Assembly (NCBI RefSeq): GCF_000217795.1
Contig: NC_015681.1
Span: forward strand, 186,001 to 250,000
DNA length: 64,000 nucleotides
From: Thermodesulfatator indicus DSM 15286
GTDB lineage: Bacteria > Desulfobacterota > Thermodesulfobacteria > Thermodesulfobacteriales > Thermodesulfatatoraceae
Direction of reading: 5' to 3'
Made by a program: the position numbers and the translations under genes. Below the pieces are notes generated by a model that was given only the letters and a program-made list of their open reading frames with translations, was not told the DNA's origin and did no database searches. Of the stretch, positions 33,992 through 42,919 are shown piece after piece; position 1 is the first letter of the stretch; each line of letters opens with the position of its first letter.

Positions 33992-35062
33992 ATGGGAACA
34001 CTTGAGGTGAAAATAAAAACCCTTACGCCTCTCTGGACCGGTGGGGTGGATGGCACCATGGACCGCATCCACGAGACGGGCATACTAGGCTCTCTCCGCT
34101 GGTGGTACGAGGCCATTGTCCGCGGGCTTGGAGGAAGCGCGTGTGAGGGGGGGCCAGAAGGCAAAAAATGCGAATTGACTGGTGAAAAATTGCGAAAGTT
34201 TGAAAAAGCCCGCAGAGAAGGCAAGGATTGGTGGACAGCACTGGATGAAGTTGGAATATGCGATGTATGTAAGGTTTTTGGAACAACAGGATGGAAGAGG
34301 AGATTCCGATTAGAGGTAGCAGATGCCCTGATGCAATCGATCAGGATTGACAAGAAAGTTGCCCTTCAGGAACGTCAATATGTTGATAAAAACGGAAAAG
34401 AGAAAACACCCACCTGGTATTTTCCCAATTCACCACGCAGTGGCGAACTCACCGTCTGCATAGAAGACTTTCATCCTGCCTTCAATCCTCAAATCATTGC
34501 TGGATTGATCTGGTTTCTCAGTAATTGGACAGTGCTTGGGGCTCGTGCACAACTGGGTTTCGGTATTGTGCAAACGACTGAAAATATCAACATTAAACCG
34601 CTTTGCGAACAGCTAAAAAATATTTCAGGAAATAATGTATACTATCATTTACCTTCACTGCGCAATATTTTCCTTGCCAAAATCCATCCTCGAAACGGAA
34701 AATCATTCAAAGACAAGGACTCATTCATTCTCAAATATGATCTACGCAGGTTATTTGCGAATTATAAAGCAATAAGGCATTTCATTATGGGCACTATTAA
34801 GAACCAAAAACTTGCATCTAAAGTCAAAATATCAAGACCATATAATGGTGAGATTAGAGTATGGGGATGGATTCCAGAGAAATCTGATGTTTATGACAAA
34901 ACTTGGGATAGAGAGAAAATTTTGCGGGCCATCTATCAGCATTTGACCAGCCACTATAATTTAGTTGTTTGGCGTGAAATGAACTCATCTCGTGATACTG
35001 TTAGTCCGAACTTATCCAATGCAAAAATATTTTTAAAGTCTTTATTAAACTGTGGAGAGTAA
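33992..35062 (+). CDS. cmr1: Type III-B effector RAMP protein Cmr1
   Basis: Cmr1 is a Cas7-like RAMP at the head-side of the Cmr complex, close to the 3' end of the crRNA. The 356-residue protein has the Cmr1 opening KTLTPLWTGGVDGTMDRIHE and the signature TGILGSLRWWYEAIVRGLGG. A cysteine group that may bind zinc follows (C46, C55 and the CDVC pair). The second half is more A+T-rich and divergent. GGGAGGG precedes the ATG. It starts the cmr operon together with the next gene. Confidence 0.9.
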   Translation: MGTLEVKIKTLTPLWTGGVDGTMDRIHETGILGSLRWWYEAIVRGLGGSACEGGPEGKKCELTGEKLRKFEKARREGKDWWTALDEVGICDVCKVFGTTGWKRRFRLEVADALMQSIRIDKKVALQERQYVDKNGKEKTPTWYFPNSPRSGELTVCIEDFHPAFNPQIIAGLIWFLSNWTVLGARAQLGFGIVQTTENINIKPLCEQLKNISGNNVYYHLPSLRNIFLAKIHPRNGKSFKDKDSFILKYDLRRLFANYKAIRHFIMGTIKNQKLASKVKISRPYNGEIRVWGWIPEKSDVYDKTWDREKILRAIYQHLTSHYNLVVWREMNSSRDTVSPNLSNAKIFLKSLLNCGE

Positions 35063-35066
35063 GACA

Positions 35067-36287
35067 ATGAAGAGAGAATTTTGGGCAGAGTTTGATGTTT
35101 ACAGTTTGCCCCAGAACCAAAAACGAGGATTGATCGACTATTTTGCCCAGCAGTCCGAGGCTAGCCAGTCAGCGTCAGGTAGAGACTGGTTTCGTATCAA
35201 AGACCCAGCTGTCCAGCAGGCTTTGTTTGCTCAATTACTGGCTTCGGAAGATAAATGTACCAAACGCGATAAATGTAAGGATTATGCCAAAGGCACTGCC
35301 CTTCAGCATTGGTACTATGCCGGAAATTTGCAAAATCCACGGGGTGATTTTCAACGTTTTCTATGCCAACGTTTGCGCTGGATGGGGCATATTTTGAGCC
35401 TTGCCAACCATCACGATACGGTGAGTCCACTTTTTCCCGACCTCATACTCTTCCCTCCCGGTTCCTGGGCCGTTCAGATCCACTTCACCCTGCGTAAGCC
35501 TTATCTTAGCAAGGACGATGTGGACTTCTACATCCTCGACAACCCGGTGAAGAAGGAGTGGGTTTTCAAGGTGCCCTATGTAGCCCCTAGCCAATGGAAG
35601 GGTGCGCTGAGGTCAGCGATGATACGGGATTTGGCCTCAAAGTTGGAAAATGGTGAGATTACTGAAGAGCAATTTATAGTGGAGCGGCTCAGGCTTTACA
35701 GATTATTTGGTAATGAGAAAGATGGAACAGCAGAATTTCTGAACCGTATCCTTGCCCTTCATCGAGTTGGACCTAAGCCAAAGAATGAATCAGAAGAAAA
35801 AAACTGGCAGGAAAAATTTAGAAACGAAATCAAAAAAGTTGAGGAAGAATTCAAACAGCGACTAAAGGAAAAGAAATATTTAAGAAAAGTAGAAGGCTTC
35901 CAAGGCTGCCTTCACTTCTACCCCACCTTCTTCGACCGCATTGGACTTGAGATCATCAACCCCCACGATCGCGAGACGGGCGCGGGCAAAAATCCCATCT
36001 ACTTCGAGTGCGTGCCCGCGGGAACATCCGGCGTCTTTACGGTGCTCTATGTACCGCTGGACCGAGTGGGCAAGGGATCGCCGGAAGAGATTGAGCAAGA
36101 GGCCAAGGCCGACTTGGAGGCCGTGGCTAAGGGCATCCGCGCCATGCTCACCGAGTACGGCTTCGGGGCGAAGACCAGCAGCGGTTATGGAGTGGCAGAG
36201 GTCATCAAGGAGGAAAGCACGATAAAAGCCAAAGGTTTCTCAGAAGCAGAAGAGATTTTCTGGGAGGCATGGAATGGCAAAAGTTAA
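35067..36287 (+). CDS. cmr6: Cmr6-like RAMP protein of the type III module
   Basis: The 406-residue protein (ATG 35067 with GGAGAG upstream; the GTG at 35052 is less likely) has the RAMP core PYVAPSQWKGALRSAMIRDL and then FYPTFFDRIGLEIINPHDRE. This matches the Cmr6 pattern of a D-x-x-x-P-H segment followed by NPIYFECVPAG. It closes with the glycine loop YGFGAKTSSGYGVAEV. It is longer than typical Cmr6 (about 300) by an N-terminal domain with a Cys pair region (DKCTKRDKC). Similarity is distant, so 'Cmr6-like' is the safest name. Its end overlaps the antitoxin gene by 14 bases. Confidence 0.65.
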   Translation: MKREFWAEFDVYSLPQNQKRGLIDYFAQQSEASQSASGRDWFRIKDPAVQQALFAQLLASEDKCTKRDKCKDYAKGTALQHWYYAGNLQNPRGDFQRFLCQRLRWMGHILSLANHHDTVSPLFPDLILFPPGSWAVQIHFTLRKPYLSKDDVDFYILDNPVKKEWVFKVPYVAPSQWKGALRSAMIRDLASKLENGEITEEQFIVERLRLYRLFGNEKDGTAEFLNRILALHRVGPKPKNESEEKNWQEKFRNEIKKVEEEFKQRLKEKKYLRKVEGFQGCLHFYPTFFDRIGLEIINPHDRETGAGKNPIYFECVPAGTSGVFTVLYVPLDRVGKGSPEEIEQEAKADLEAVAKGIRAMLTEYGFGAKTSSGYGVAEVIKEESTIKAKGFSEAEEIFWEAWNGKS

Positions 36288-36510
36288 GCCTCCCCGCCAT
36301 ATTGTTTGGAGCACTGATACTCTGGATCTTTCCGATCCCTTCCAGCGGCACTGGTATATCCGCCAGGTGCTGCTTCATGGCCGGGCGGAGGACATTCGTA
36401 AACTTGATCTGGACGAAGTAGAACAATTGCTGGATTCATTGGACTTGCCGGAAGATATTGCTCGCCTTTGGAGGGCCTTTTTTAAGGCACGTCATGGTGT
36501 TGCAAGGTAA
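36274..36510 (+). CDS. Putative antitoxin (DUF6922-like) of an AbiE-type pair
   Basis: The 78-residue protein begins PPRHIVWSTDTLDLSDPFQR, then HWYIRQVLLHGRAEDIRKL. This resembles the small DUF6922-type proteins encoded just before AbiEii-like nucleotidyltransferases. It overlaps both its neighbours: 14 bases with the cmr6-like gene and 17 with the toxin gene, so it is translated as part of the CRISPR operon. No DNA-binding domain is obvious. The antitoxin role is inferred from the pairing. Confidence 0.65.
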   Translation: MAKVKPPRHIVWSTDTLDLSDPFQRHWYIRQVLLHGRAEDIRKLDLDEVEQLLDSLDLPEDIARLWRAFFKARHGVAR

Positions 36511-37171
36511 AGGAATTCTGAGCGAACTACAAAAGAAAGTACTGAACCTGCTCGGGCAACTGCCTGACATATCCCGGTTTTACCTGACCGGTGGCACAGC
36601 CTTGGCAGAATTTTACCTAGGACATCGTCTGTCCTTTGACTTGGATCTTTTCACCACAGAAGAAGGTCTCATTGTACCCTTTTCGCGCCAGATCGAGCGA
36701 ACACTTACCCATCATGGCTTGGGAGTTCAGGTAACCCGACGTTTTTCCACTTTTGTGGAAATGACAATCGTCGGGGACGGAGATTCTTTACGCCTGGACC
36801 TGGCCTTAGATACACCTGTTCGTTTTGCGACTTCACTGCCCTCGCCTTACGGTGTGCCCATTAACGTTTTTGAGGATCTGAAAGCCGAAAAAACCCTGGC
36901 GTATTATGGCCGGGCCGAACCTCGGGACGCTGTGGATCTGTACTTTTTACTCAAAGAGAATGAGCTTCAAGCGTTAATGCGGCTGGCTGCGGAAAAAGAT
37001 GCGGGTTTTGATGCTTACTGGTTTGCAGTTGCCCTACAGCGGGCCCAGAATTTTCCGGACGATCTGGAAAAATGGCCTGTTAAAATGCTTATACCCTTTG
37101 ATCCAAAAGATCTGAAAACCCAATTTCAACAGTTAGCATTAGCAATTTTGCATGAAATTACAGGGGGCTAA
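36494..37171 (+). CDS. AbiEii-like nucleotidyltransferase (toxin of TA pair) inside the cmr operon
   Basis: The 225-residue protein (ATG 36494) has the AbiEii/MNT core YLTGGTALAEFYLGHRLSFD, with the GG pair at residues 33-34 and metal-binding D49 and D51 in SFDLDLF, then a third Asp in LRLDLALD. The later helix KAEKTLAYYGRAEPRDAVDL is also family-typical. Related toxins add nucleotides to tRNA acceptor ends and give abortive infection. Both metal residues are intact, so it looks active. It starts inside the antitoxin gene and ends two bases before the Cas10/Csx11 gene. Confidence 0.85.
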   Translation: MVLQGKGILSELQKKVLNLLGQLPDISRFYLTGGTALAEFYLGHRLSFDLDLFTTEEGLIVPFSRQIERTLTHHGLGVQVTRRFSTFVEMTIVGDGDSLRLDLALDTPVRFATSLPSPYGVPINVFEDLKAEKTLAYYGRAEPRDAVDLYFLLKENELQALMRLAAEKDAGFDAYWFAVALQRAQNFPDDLEKWPVKMLIPFDPKDLKTQFQQLALAILHEITGG

Positions 37172-37172
37172 T

Positions 37173-40100
37173 ATGCATAACCTCAAAGTGCTTGCTGATA
37201 ACCGCGACGAAATTCTCAAAGCCGAATTTGTTATACTCCTGCATGATGTTGGCAAGTTGCATGTAGGGCATCAGTCAAAATATTTGCGAGATAAGCCAAG
37301 GTCTAATTACGCCCATACGCGTTTTGGCCCTGGTAGATCTAGTAGTTTTTTGCAACAATTCGCAAATAACTTCCCCTCAAACACTTCGATATCTGCTCAG
37401 CGTGTTATCCAAGACCACCACAAGCGAAGTAGTGGAAATTGCGGTGTCAACGACTTTGTGGTTTGCGTTGTGCAGCGAATTGATTGGTTAGATTCCGAAT
37501 ATGACCGTTCAGAAATCATTACTCATGGGCGGAACGCTTTTTCTGTTCAGCCTAAATCCTTGGGTTTTGGAGTGTTTTCGGTCTTTGGTTATCAGCGATT
37601 TCTTTATTGTTTGAATTCAAGTTGCTCGAATAGCAATATTAAACCCCTACCAGAAAACGCTCGAAACAAACAAGTTAATTGCTCTACCAATGGAGACTTT
37701 CTGACACGTTTAGTGTGTGCTCTAAAAGATATTGCATTTGCGAATTTTGTTGGGGAAAGAATGGGCCTTTTGGTTTTGCTTCAATCTTCGCTTGCTATGG
37801 CTGCCGGAGATACGAGGTATAGTGTAAACGATATTTCTCTATGGGAACATTCCTTGTCGGTAGGAGTGTTATTCAAAATTTTCTATGCGTGGATAAAGGG
37901 AAATGATATAAATCTAAGCTCCCCAATTAGTGCAATTAGTGTTACATCTCTTGAAGAAATTATTAAAAAGCACGCTCAATTTCGTTCGTGGTTCCGTCCT
38001 CAACTCCTTCCTCTCCGTATTGACGGCCTGGCCTACCTCGCGCAATCCAACAACGTCCCCGACCTGCTGGCACGTCGCGCTTTGTTACAGAAAGTCTACG
38101 ACGCCTGGCAGGACATCCTGGAATGGGAATTCCCCCTGGCCGGGGAAGTTTACCGGGATGAGAACGGGCCGGTGTTCCTGACCTTTTTGCGAGATCAGGA
38201 AGGAAAAAATGTAATACCTCTCCATCTGTTGAAGTTGCCCGAGGACAACAAGGACTTTATGTTGCTGGATGCCTATCAGCGAGCCAAGAACCTTGAAGAG
38301 TATCTGCGTCAGACCGTTATTCATTTCACACACGGAGATCTTACTCTTCCACCAGAGATAGAGCTATCTACCTACACCCAGAAACGGTCTGAGGATGGTA
38401 AATCGTTGGGGGATTTATTGCGTGAAGAACAGGAAGAAGGCCTGAGATATCAGCCTGATGTTGAGAAAATCGCTCAATCTTGGAACAACGAGGGAGAACT
38501 GCACGAAAAATGTTCTCTATGCGGTTTGAGGCCCTTGGGATTCGGGGCCAAAAACCAGAATAGACATAAAGCCATCTCCCGGGGCATGTGCGGCGTTTGC
38601 CTCGAGCGGCGAGAATCCCGTGCAAAACCGTGGGTGCAGGGGATTCACCTGGACACGCAAAAGCGTTTCCTGCAAGGACATCCCGAGACCGTCTGGCTGG
38701 ACGAAGTCGCGGATAAACACGGACGGATTGCCTTGATTGTGGGCTACTTCCCCTTGGAGAACTGGCTGGATGGTACGCTAGTGGAATCCTTAGCCATGTT
38801 CAAACGGCTTCAATCTGAATTTCCACCTATAAACCGCAAGATAGTCATCCACGAGGAAAACGGCCAACAAATTGATGTGGTCCTTGGCCCCAAACCCATT
38901 TCCTATTCCCGCATCCGTAGGATCTGGGAAACGACCCGCCGTTTCTGGCAAGACGTTGCGCCCACGGATCCACCTCCGAAAGCGCTCCAAGAATGGCTGG
39001 AGGACAATGAATATGGACTTTCTCTGGGAGACCTCTGGGAAAGTTCCCTTTCCTTGGAGGAATCCTTGGCAGGCCAGACCATTGGTGAACGCCGCCCTCG
39101 CATTTTCCTCAAAGGCGCGGTAGAACCAAAGGACCGCATTTTCCCCTACCACGCCTACGAACTCGAAATCCAGGGCCGCAAGGTAGCCGTGCTCTGGGTG
39201 CCGGAAAAAGACGGTGAGGTAGATATTCCGGAAAAATACCGCGGCGGCTTCTGGGTGATTGAGAACCTGGAGTATCTGGACAATGTGTATGGCCGTTCGT
39301 TCCAGAACCTTGTGCAAGATCTGGCAGGCCAGCCCTTGAAAGTGTACGAGCCAACTGAATACGGACGACCGGGCCAGGAACAGGCTACATTTACGATTGC
39401 GCGGGAAGACGGCGTCCAGGACTCCGCAAGCTCTTACACCCCCCTCATCCCCATCCTCGCGGAGCCCCGCACTTTCATGGCCCTGGTGCCTGCAGACAAG
39501 GCCTTCGAGGTGGTGAAGGCCATCAAGGCCAAATACGAGCGGGAGATGGGCAAAGTCAGAAATCGCCTGCCGTTACACATTGGCGTTGTGTATGCCTATC
39601 GCAAGATGCCCCTCAGGGCGATCATGGACGCGGGAAGGAGAATGTTGGCGCAACAAAGTAAACCGTTAGTGTGGAAGGTAATTTGTTCAGCCCGAAAATC
39701 AATAAATAAAGAGGATAAGCTACCTGAAAGATTTGACCAAGATAAAGATGGCCAATTTATAGAATGGTTGGAAATCTTGATAGAGGCAGACGATCGAAAA
39801 CTTACTTGGTATGTTCCAGCCCTAATGGGAGATGGTGAGACAGAAGACCATTGGTATCCTTATGTTTTTCTTGCCCAATGTGAAGAACCATCTGATAGAA
39901 ACCGTTATTACAAAGCCATAAATCCCTGGAATTCAGCCCATCCCTGGCTTGTTCATGTCGCAAAGCTTGAACCTGGAGACGAGATTTATTTCACCCCGGC
40001 CACCTTTGACTTTGAATTCCTTGAAACTAACGTAAGACGATTCGAAGTACATTACGATGAGAGAGGAAAGCGTTACAACTCCCTTACCAGACCATATCTT

Positions 40101-40454
40101 TTAGACGAAATTATTGAGCTTGAAAAAATTTGGAATTTTGTTGCAAGAGAAAAGAAAAATGGCAAATCAAGACTCAGTTCCTCTCAAATCTTTGCTATCA
40201 GAAATGCCATTGAAGCCAAACGAGAAGAATGGTTTGAGAATTTTCAAGATTCCATCAATGACGAAAGCTTTAAAGAATTTTGCAAAGCTTTGTTCATAAA
40301 TGCTCAATGGCAAGGAGATAAGCCAACGCTAAAAGAAATAAACTGGCTTACGGATATGGCTGTGCGTGGTTATTTCACCGATGCAATTTATCTTTTTCAC
40401 CACATAATGAAAGAGAAAATTGAAGATGTTTCACAGGAGGTCCGGCATGTATAA
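37173..40454 (+). CDS. csx11: Csx11-type Cas10 large subunit of the Cmr complex, GGDD absent
   Basis: The 1093-residue protein (ATG 37173, GGGGG upstream) is the large subunit. The HD nuclease motif is H24-D25 (VILLHDVGKLH), with later QDHHKRS and RIDWLDSEYDR. A zinc ribbon uses C447/C450 and C473/C476. The second palm domain reads ILAEPRTFMALVPADKAFEV, then KVRNRLPLHIGVVYAYRKMP. The place of the cyclase motif GGDD is taken by A763-E-P-R766. That pattern fits the Csx11 family. HD activity looks possible, cyclic oligoadenylate synthesis does not. The first 270 residues are coded by more A+T-rich, differently biased DNA than the middle. The end overlaps cmr4. Confidence 0.8.
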   Translation: MHNLKVLADNRDEILKAEFVILLHDVGKLHVGHQSKYLRDKPRSNYAHTRFGPGRSSSFLQQFANNFPSNTSISAQRVIQDHHKRSSGNCGVNDFVVCVVQRIDWLDSEYDRSEIITHGRNAFSVQPKSLGFGVFSVFGYQRFLYCLNSSCSNSNIKPLPENARNKQVNCSTNGDFLTRLVCALKDIAFANFVGERMGLLVLLQSSLAMAAGDTRYSVNDISLWEHSLSVGVLFKIFYAWIKGNDINLSSPISAISVTSLEEIIKKHAQFRSWFRPQLLPLRIDGLAYLAQSNNVPDLLARRALLQKVYDAWQDILEWEFPLAGEVYRDENGPVFLTFLRDQEGKNVIPLHLLKLPEDNKDFMLLDAYQRAKNLEEYLRQTVIHFTHGDLTLPPEIELSTYTQKRSEDGKSLGDLLREEQEEGLRYQPDVEKIAQSWNNEGELHEKCSLCGLRPLGFGAKNQNRHKAISRGMCGVCLERRESRAKPWVQGIHLDTQKRFLQGHPETVWLDEVADKHGRIALIVGYFPLENWLDGTLVESLAMFKRLQSEFPPINRKIVIHEENGQQIDVVLGPKPISYSRIRRIWETTRRFWQDVAPTDPPPKALQEWLEDNEYGLSLGDLWESSLSLEESLAGQTIGERRPRIFLKGAVEPKDRIFPYHAYELEIQGRKVAVLWVPEKDGEVDIPEKYRGGFWVIENLEYLDNVYGRSFQNLVQDLAGQPLKVYEPTEYGRPGQEQATFTIAREDGVQDSASSYTPLIPILAEPRTFMALVPADKAFEVVKAIKAKYEREMGKVRNRLPLHIGVVYAYRKMPLRAIMDAGRRMLAQQSKPLVWKVICSARKSINKEDKLPERFDQDKDGQFIEWLEILIEADDRKLTWYVPALMGDGETEDHWYPYVFLAQCEEPSDRNRYYKAINPWNSAHPWLVHVAKLEPGDEIYFTPATFDFEFLETNVRRFEVHYDERGKRYNSLTRPYLLDEIIELEKIWNFVAREKKNGKSRLSSSQIFAIRNAIEAKREEWFENFQDSINDESFKEFCKALFINAQWQGDKPTLKEINWLTDMAVRGYFTDAIYLFHHIMKEKIEDVSQEVRHV

Positions 40455-41559
40455 AACCCATCGCTTTTTGATTATGACAACTGATCCAGTGCATATAGGC
40501 ACTGGTGGTATGCGCCTTGGCCGGGTTGATAATACCATTGTAAGGGAGCCAGGGACCAGGCTTCCCAAGATTCCAGGAACGGCCCTTCATGGAGCCATCA
40601 GGGCTTATGCCGCCAGAAGATATGGAAAGCCCCAGTGCGCAGGGCAGGGCTCAACCGAAGGGAGAAAGCATTGCGGGCGCCCTACTTGCCCTATCTGCTA
40701 TACATTCGGCTCCATTCAAGGGGAGGCTGGCTCTTTTTCAGGCGTCGTTTCAATTTCCGACGCCAGAATTCTGTTATTTCCGGTTTATTCCATGGTCGGG
40801 CCGGTGTGGGTGAGTACAGTAGGCATTTTGAAGGAAGCAGGATTCGATGTTTCGAATCCATCTAACAATTCGGAAGTGAAAGAGGATGAATTCTATTCTA
40901 CGATGAAGATTGAAAAGCCGATAAGTCTCGGATGGCTAATGGTTGATCCACCCAAGGCAGTGGAAATTAATCCTCCAAAAGATTTAAAGCAATGGGAAAA
41001 TATTAAAAATCGCATTGTCCTTGTTTCTGACAAGCTCTTCTCTCAGATTGTAAATTCTAATCTTGAAGTAAGAACTTCCGTGGCCATAAATCCCGAAACC
41101 GGTGCCACTGAAGAAGGAGCCCTTTATACCTACGAAGCCATCCCACGGGCAACTTTTCTTTGGTTTGACGTGGTAGTGGATGACTTTAGGGGGACTTTTC
41201 CAACTGTTACGAAACTTTCAGAGTGGGAAAATATTCTCAAAAATGAAAAGGAGGAAGCAAAAAAAGGCCTTTTAAAAAAGTGGAAGCTCTTATCAGATAA
41301 AGAAGATAAAGAAGAAAAAGAAAAATTTCAAAAGGCTGTAAAAAAAGTTTTTGATTGGATTAATGAAGAAAGATTCAAAGATGTTAATCTAGAAAAATGG
41401 AAGTGGGATAATATTGAAGCAACACAAAATAATCAAAACATCTTACGAATAATAGTATCTGGCCTCGAATGGGCAGAGCATCTCGGTATTGGTGGTATGG
41501 GCACCAGAGGCTTTGGAAGAATTAAACAAGTTGTTGATCCTTGGGAGGTTCAATTATGA
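40447..41559 (+). CDS. cmr4: Type III-B backbone RAMP protein Cmr4 (target RNA nuclease)
   Basis: Cmr4 repeats along the crRNA and cuts target RNA every six bases. ATG 40447 with ACAGGAGGT upstream gives 370 residues. Marks are DPVHIGTGGMRLGRVDNTIV, IPGTALHGAIRAYAARRYG and the glycine loop GGMGTRGFGRIK. The catalytic Asp of the family corresponds to D28, which is present. Cysteines in CGRPTCPICYTFGS may hold zinc. A charged insertion (KEEAKKGLLKKWKLLSDKED) is present in the second half. It overlaps csx11 and cmr5. Confidence 0.9.
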   Translation: MYKTHRFLIMTTDPVHIGTGGMRLGRVDNTIVREPGTRLPKIPGTALHGAIRAYAARRYGKPQCAGQGSTEGRKHCGRPTCPICYTFGSIQGEAGSFSGVVSISDARILLFPVYSMVGPVWVSTVGILKEAGFDVSNPSNNSEVKEDEFYSTMKIEKPISLGWLMVDPPKAVEINPPKDLKQWENIKNRIVLVSDKLFSQIVNSNLEVRTSVAINPETGATEEGALYTYEAIPRATFLWFDVVVDDFRGTFPTVTKLSEWENILKNEKEEAKKGLLKKWKLLSDKEDKEEKEKFQKAVKKVFDWINEERFKDVNLEKWKWDNIEATQNNQNILRIIVSGLEWAEHLGIGGMGTRGFGRIKQVVDPWEVQL

Positions 41560-41969
41560 CTAAAACTAATCTTGATAAAGTAGCACAAGATCATGCTAGG
41601 AAGATGCTTGATGTAAGTGATAAGGAAACACTAGAAAGATTAGTTACCAAAGCTTTAGGCGTGCTCCAGAATCAGGGTGTATATGCCATGATGCTTTTTC
41701 TTTTTTCAAGAAGTTCAAAAGAAAAAGAAATAGCTCCTGTAATTCGTAATTCTCTTTATGATGCCTTAAAAAGGCTAGTAAATTTTAAAAATGAGACCAT
41801 TGTAGATAGCCCTAAAGAAGCTCTGGAATTTTATTCTCAAAAAGTAGTAGAAAACCTCGATACCCTCCTCCTCGTCCGTGACCTCTATGAGCAGACTTTG
41901 ATTTACGCTCGCTTTCATGCCAAAGCTGCCAAAGAAGAACAATCAGGTTCAACAGAGGAGGCGGCATGA
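41556..41969 (+). CDS. cmr5: Type III-B small subunit Cmr5
   Basis: Cmr5 forms the minor filament that binds the crRNA-target duplex. ATG 41556 (GGGAGG upstream, overlapping the cmr4 stop) gives 137 residues, nearly all helical. DLYEQTLIYARFHAKAAKEE and ALGVLQNQGVYAMMLFLFSR are typical. It overlaps the next RAMP gene by four bases. Confidence 0.8.
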   Translation: MTKTNLDKVAQDHARKMLDVSDKETLERLVTKALGVLQNQGVYAMMLFLFSRSSKEKEIAPVIRNSLYDALKRLVNFKNETIVDSPKEALEFYSQKVVENLDTLLLVRDLYEQTLIYARFHAKAAKEEQSGSTEEAA

Positions 41970-42919
41970 GTTTTAAGCATTACCGTGTGGTTTTGAAGCT
42001 CCTTTCGCCACTACATATCGGCAAAAGAAAATATAGGAATCTCATGGAAACCCGGGAATATGTACCTGGTCGGACACTTTGGGGTGCGCTAACGGCACGA
42101 ATTACAAGAGATCACTTTGGTGCTGATCTTAGCAAATATGAAGAAGTAGGTACTTTTTTCCATGAAAATTTTCGCTTTGGCTATCTCTGGCCTTCATTAG
42201 ATAAGAAGAATCCATATTTCCCGTGGGAAAAGAACGACTTTGATTATCTTTTTAAATTTGGTTATATGAGTCAGGCTGGAGATTACGAGAGAAAAGTAAG
42301 TGATGAAGGTCAGCTTCATGAAGTGGAATATATTGGGCCAAAAACACGAGATGATAGAGATGTTTATTTAGTTGGAGATCTGTGGGTCAAAGAAGATATA
42401 AACTCCTCAAACAAAGGTCCTTTTGAAGGAATACGTTTAGAGAAAAATGACTTGTTTTTTATTAAAACAAAAGAAGAACAAAAAGAAATCAGTTTAAAAA
42501 AGATATTCGGCAGCTTGCAGCTTGGTGGTGAAAAGGGCTATGGTTGGGGTCGGGTAAAACTAGAAAGCCTTACTCCCACAAATAGCAGAAAAGCCTTGGG
42601 TGGTATTGTTTTTGAGGTAGATGGAAAAGATGTGGTGCTTCAATTTGCCAAAAATCAATATTTGACAGCCCATGCCCTTGCCGCAGATTGGCAGCTTAAA
42701 GACGCTGAAAATAATAACGGTCAACACTTTATTAAAATCAAAGATGGATCTGTTGAAGGCCCAATTGAGCCCTTAACAGGCTACGTCCTTAAGCAAGATA
42801 ACTCTTGGGGAATTCCTAGCCCACCGATTTGTTTTCTTCCCGGCAGCAAGATAAAAGAAAATCTTAGCGTAAAAATTGCACATTTTGGAATACTAACCAA
42901 TGCTTCCGGCATTGGTTGA
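41966..42919 (+). CDS. cmr3: RAMP protein, Cmr3/Csx10-like (Cas5 group)
   Basis: The 317-residue protein has a RAMP opening (VVLKLLSPLHIGKRKYRNLM, then REYVPGRTLWGALTARITRD) and the glycine loop GGEKGYGWGRVKLES. The opening resembles Csx10/Cmr3-type Cas5-like subunits that hold the 5' handle of the crRNA. As Cmr1, 4, 5, 6-like and Cas10 are otherwise accounted for, it fills the Cmr3 role by elimination. The sequence match itself is weak. It ends the operon; 520 bases without a gene follow. Confidence 0.55.
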   Translation: MSFKHYRVVLKLLSPLHIGKRKYRNLMETREYVPGRTLWGALTARITRDHFGADLSKYEEVGTFFHENFRFGYLWPSLDKKNPYFPWEKNDFDYLFKFGYMSQAGDYERKVSDEGQLHEVEYIGPKTRDDRDVYLVGDLWVKEDINSSNKGPFEGIRLEKNDLFFIKTKEEQKEISLKKIFGSLQLGGEKGYGWGRVKLESLTPTNSRKALGGIVFEVDGKDVVLQFAKNQYLTAHALAADWQLKDAENNNGQHFIKIKDGSVEGPIEPLTGYVLKQDNSWGIPSPPICFLPGSKIKENLSVKIAHFGILTNASGIG

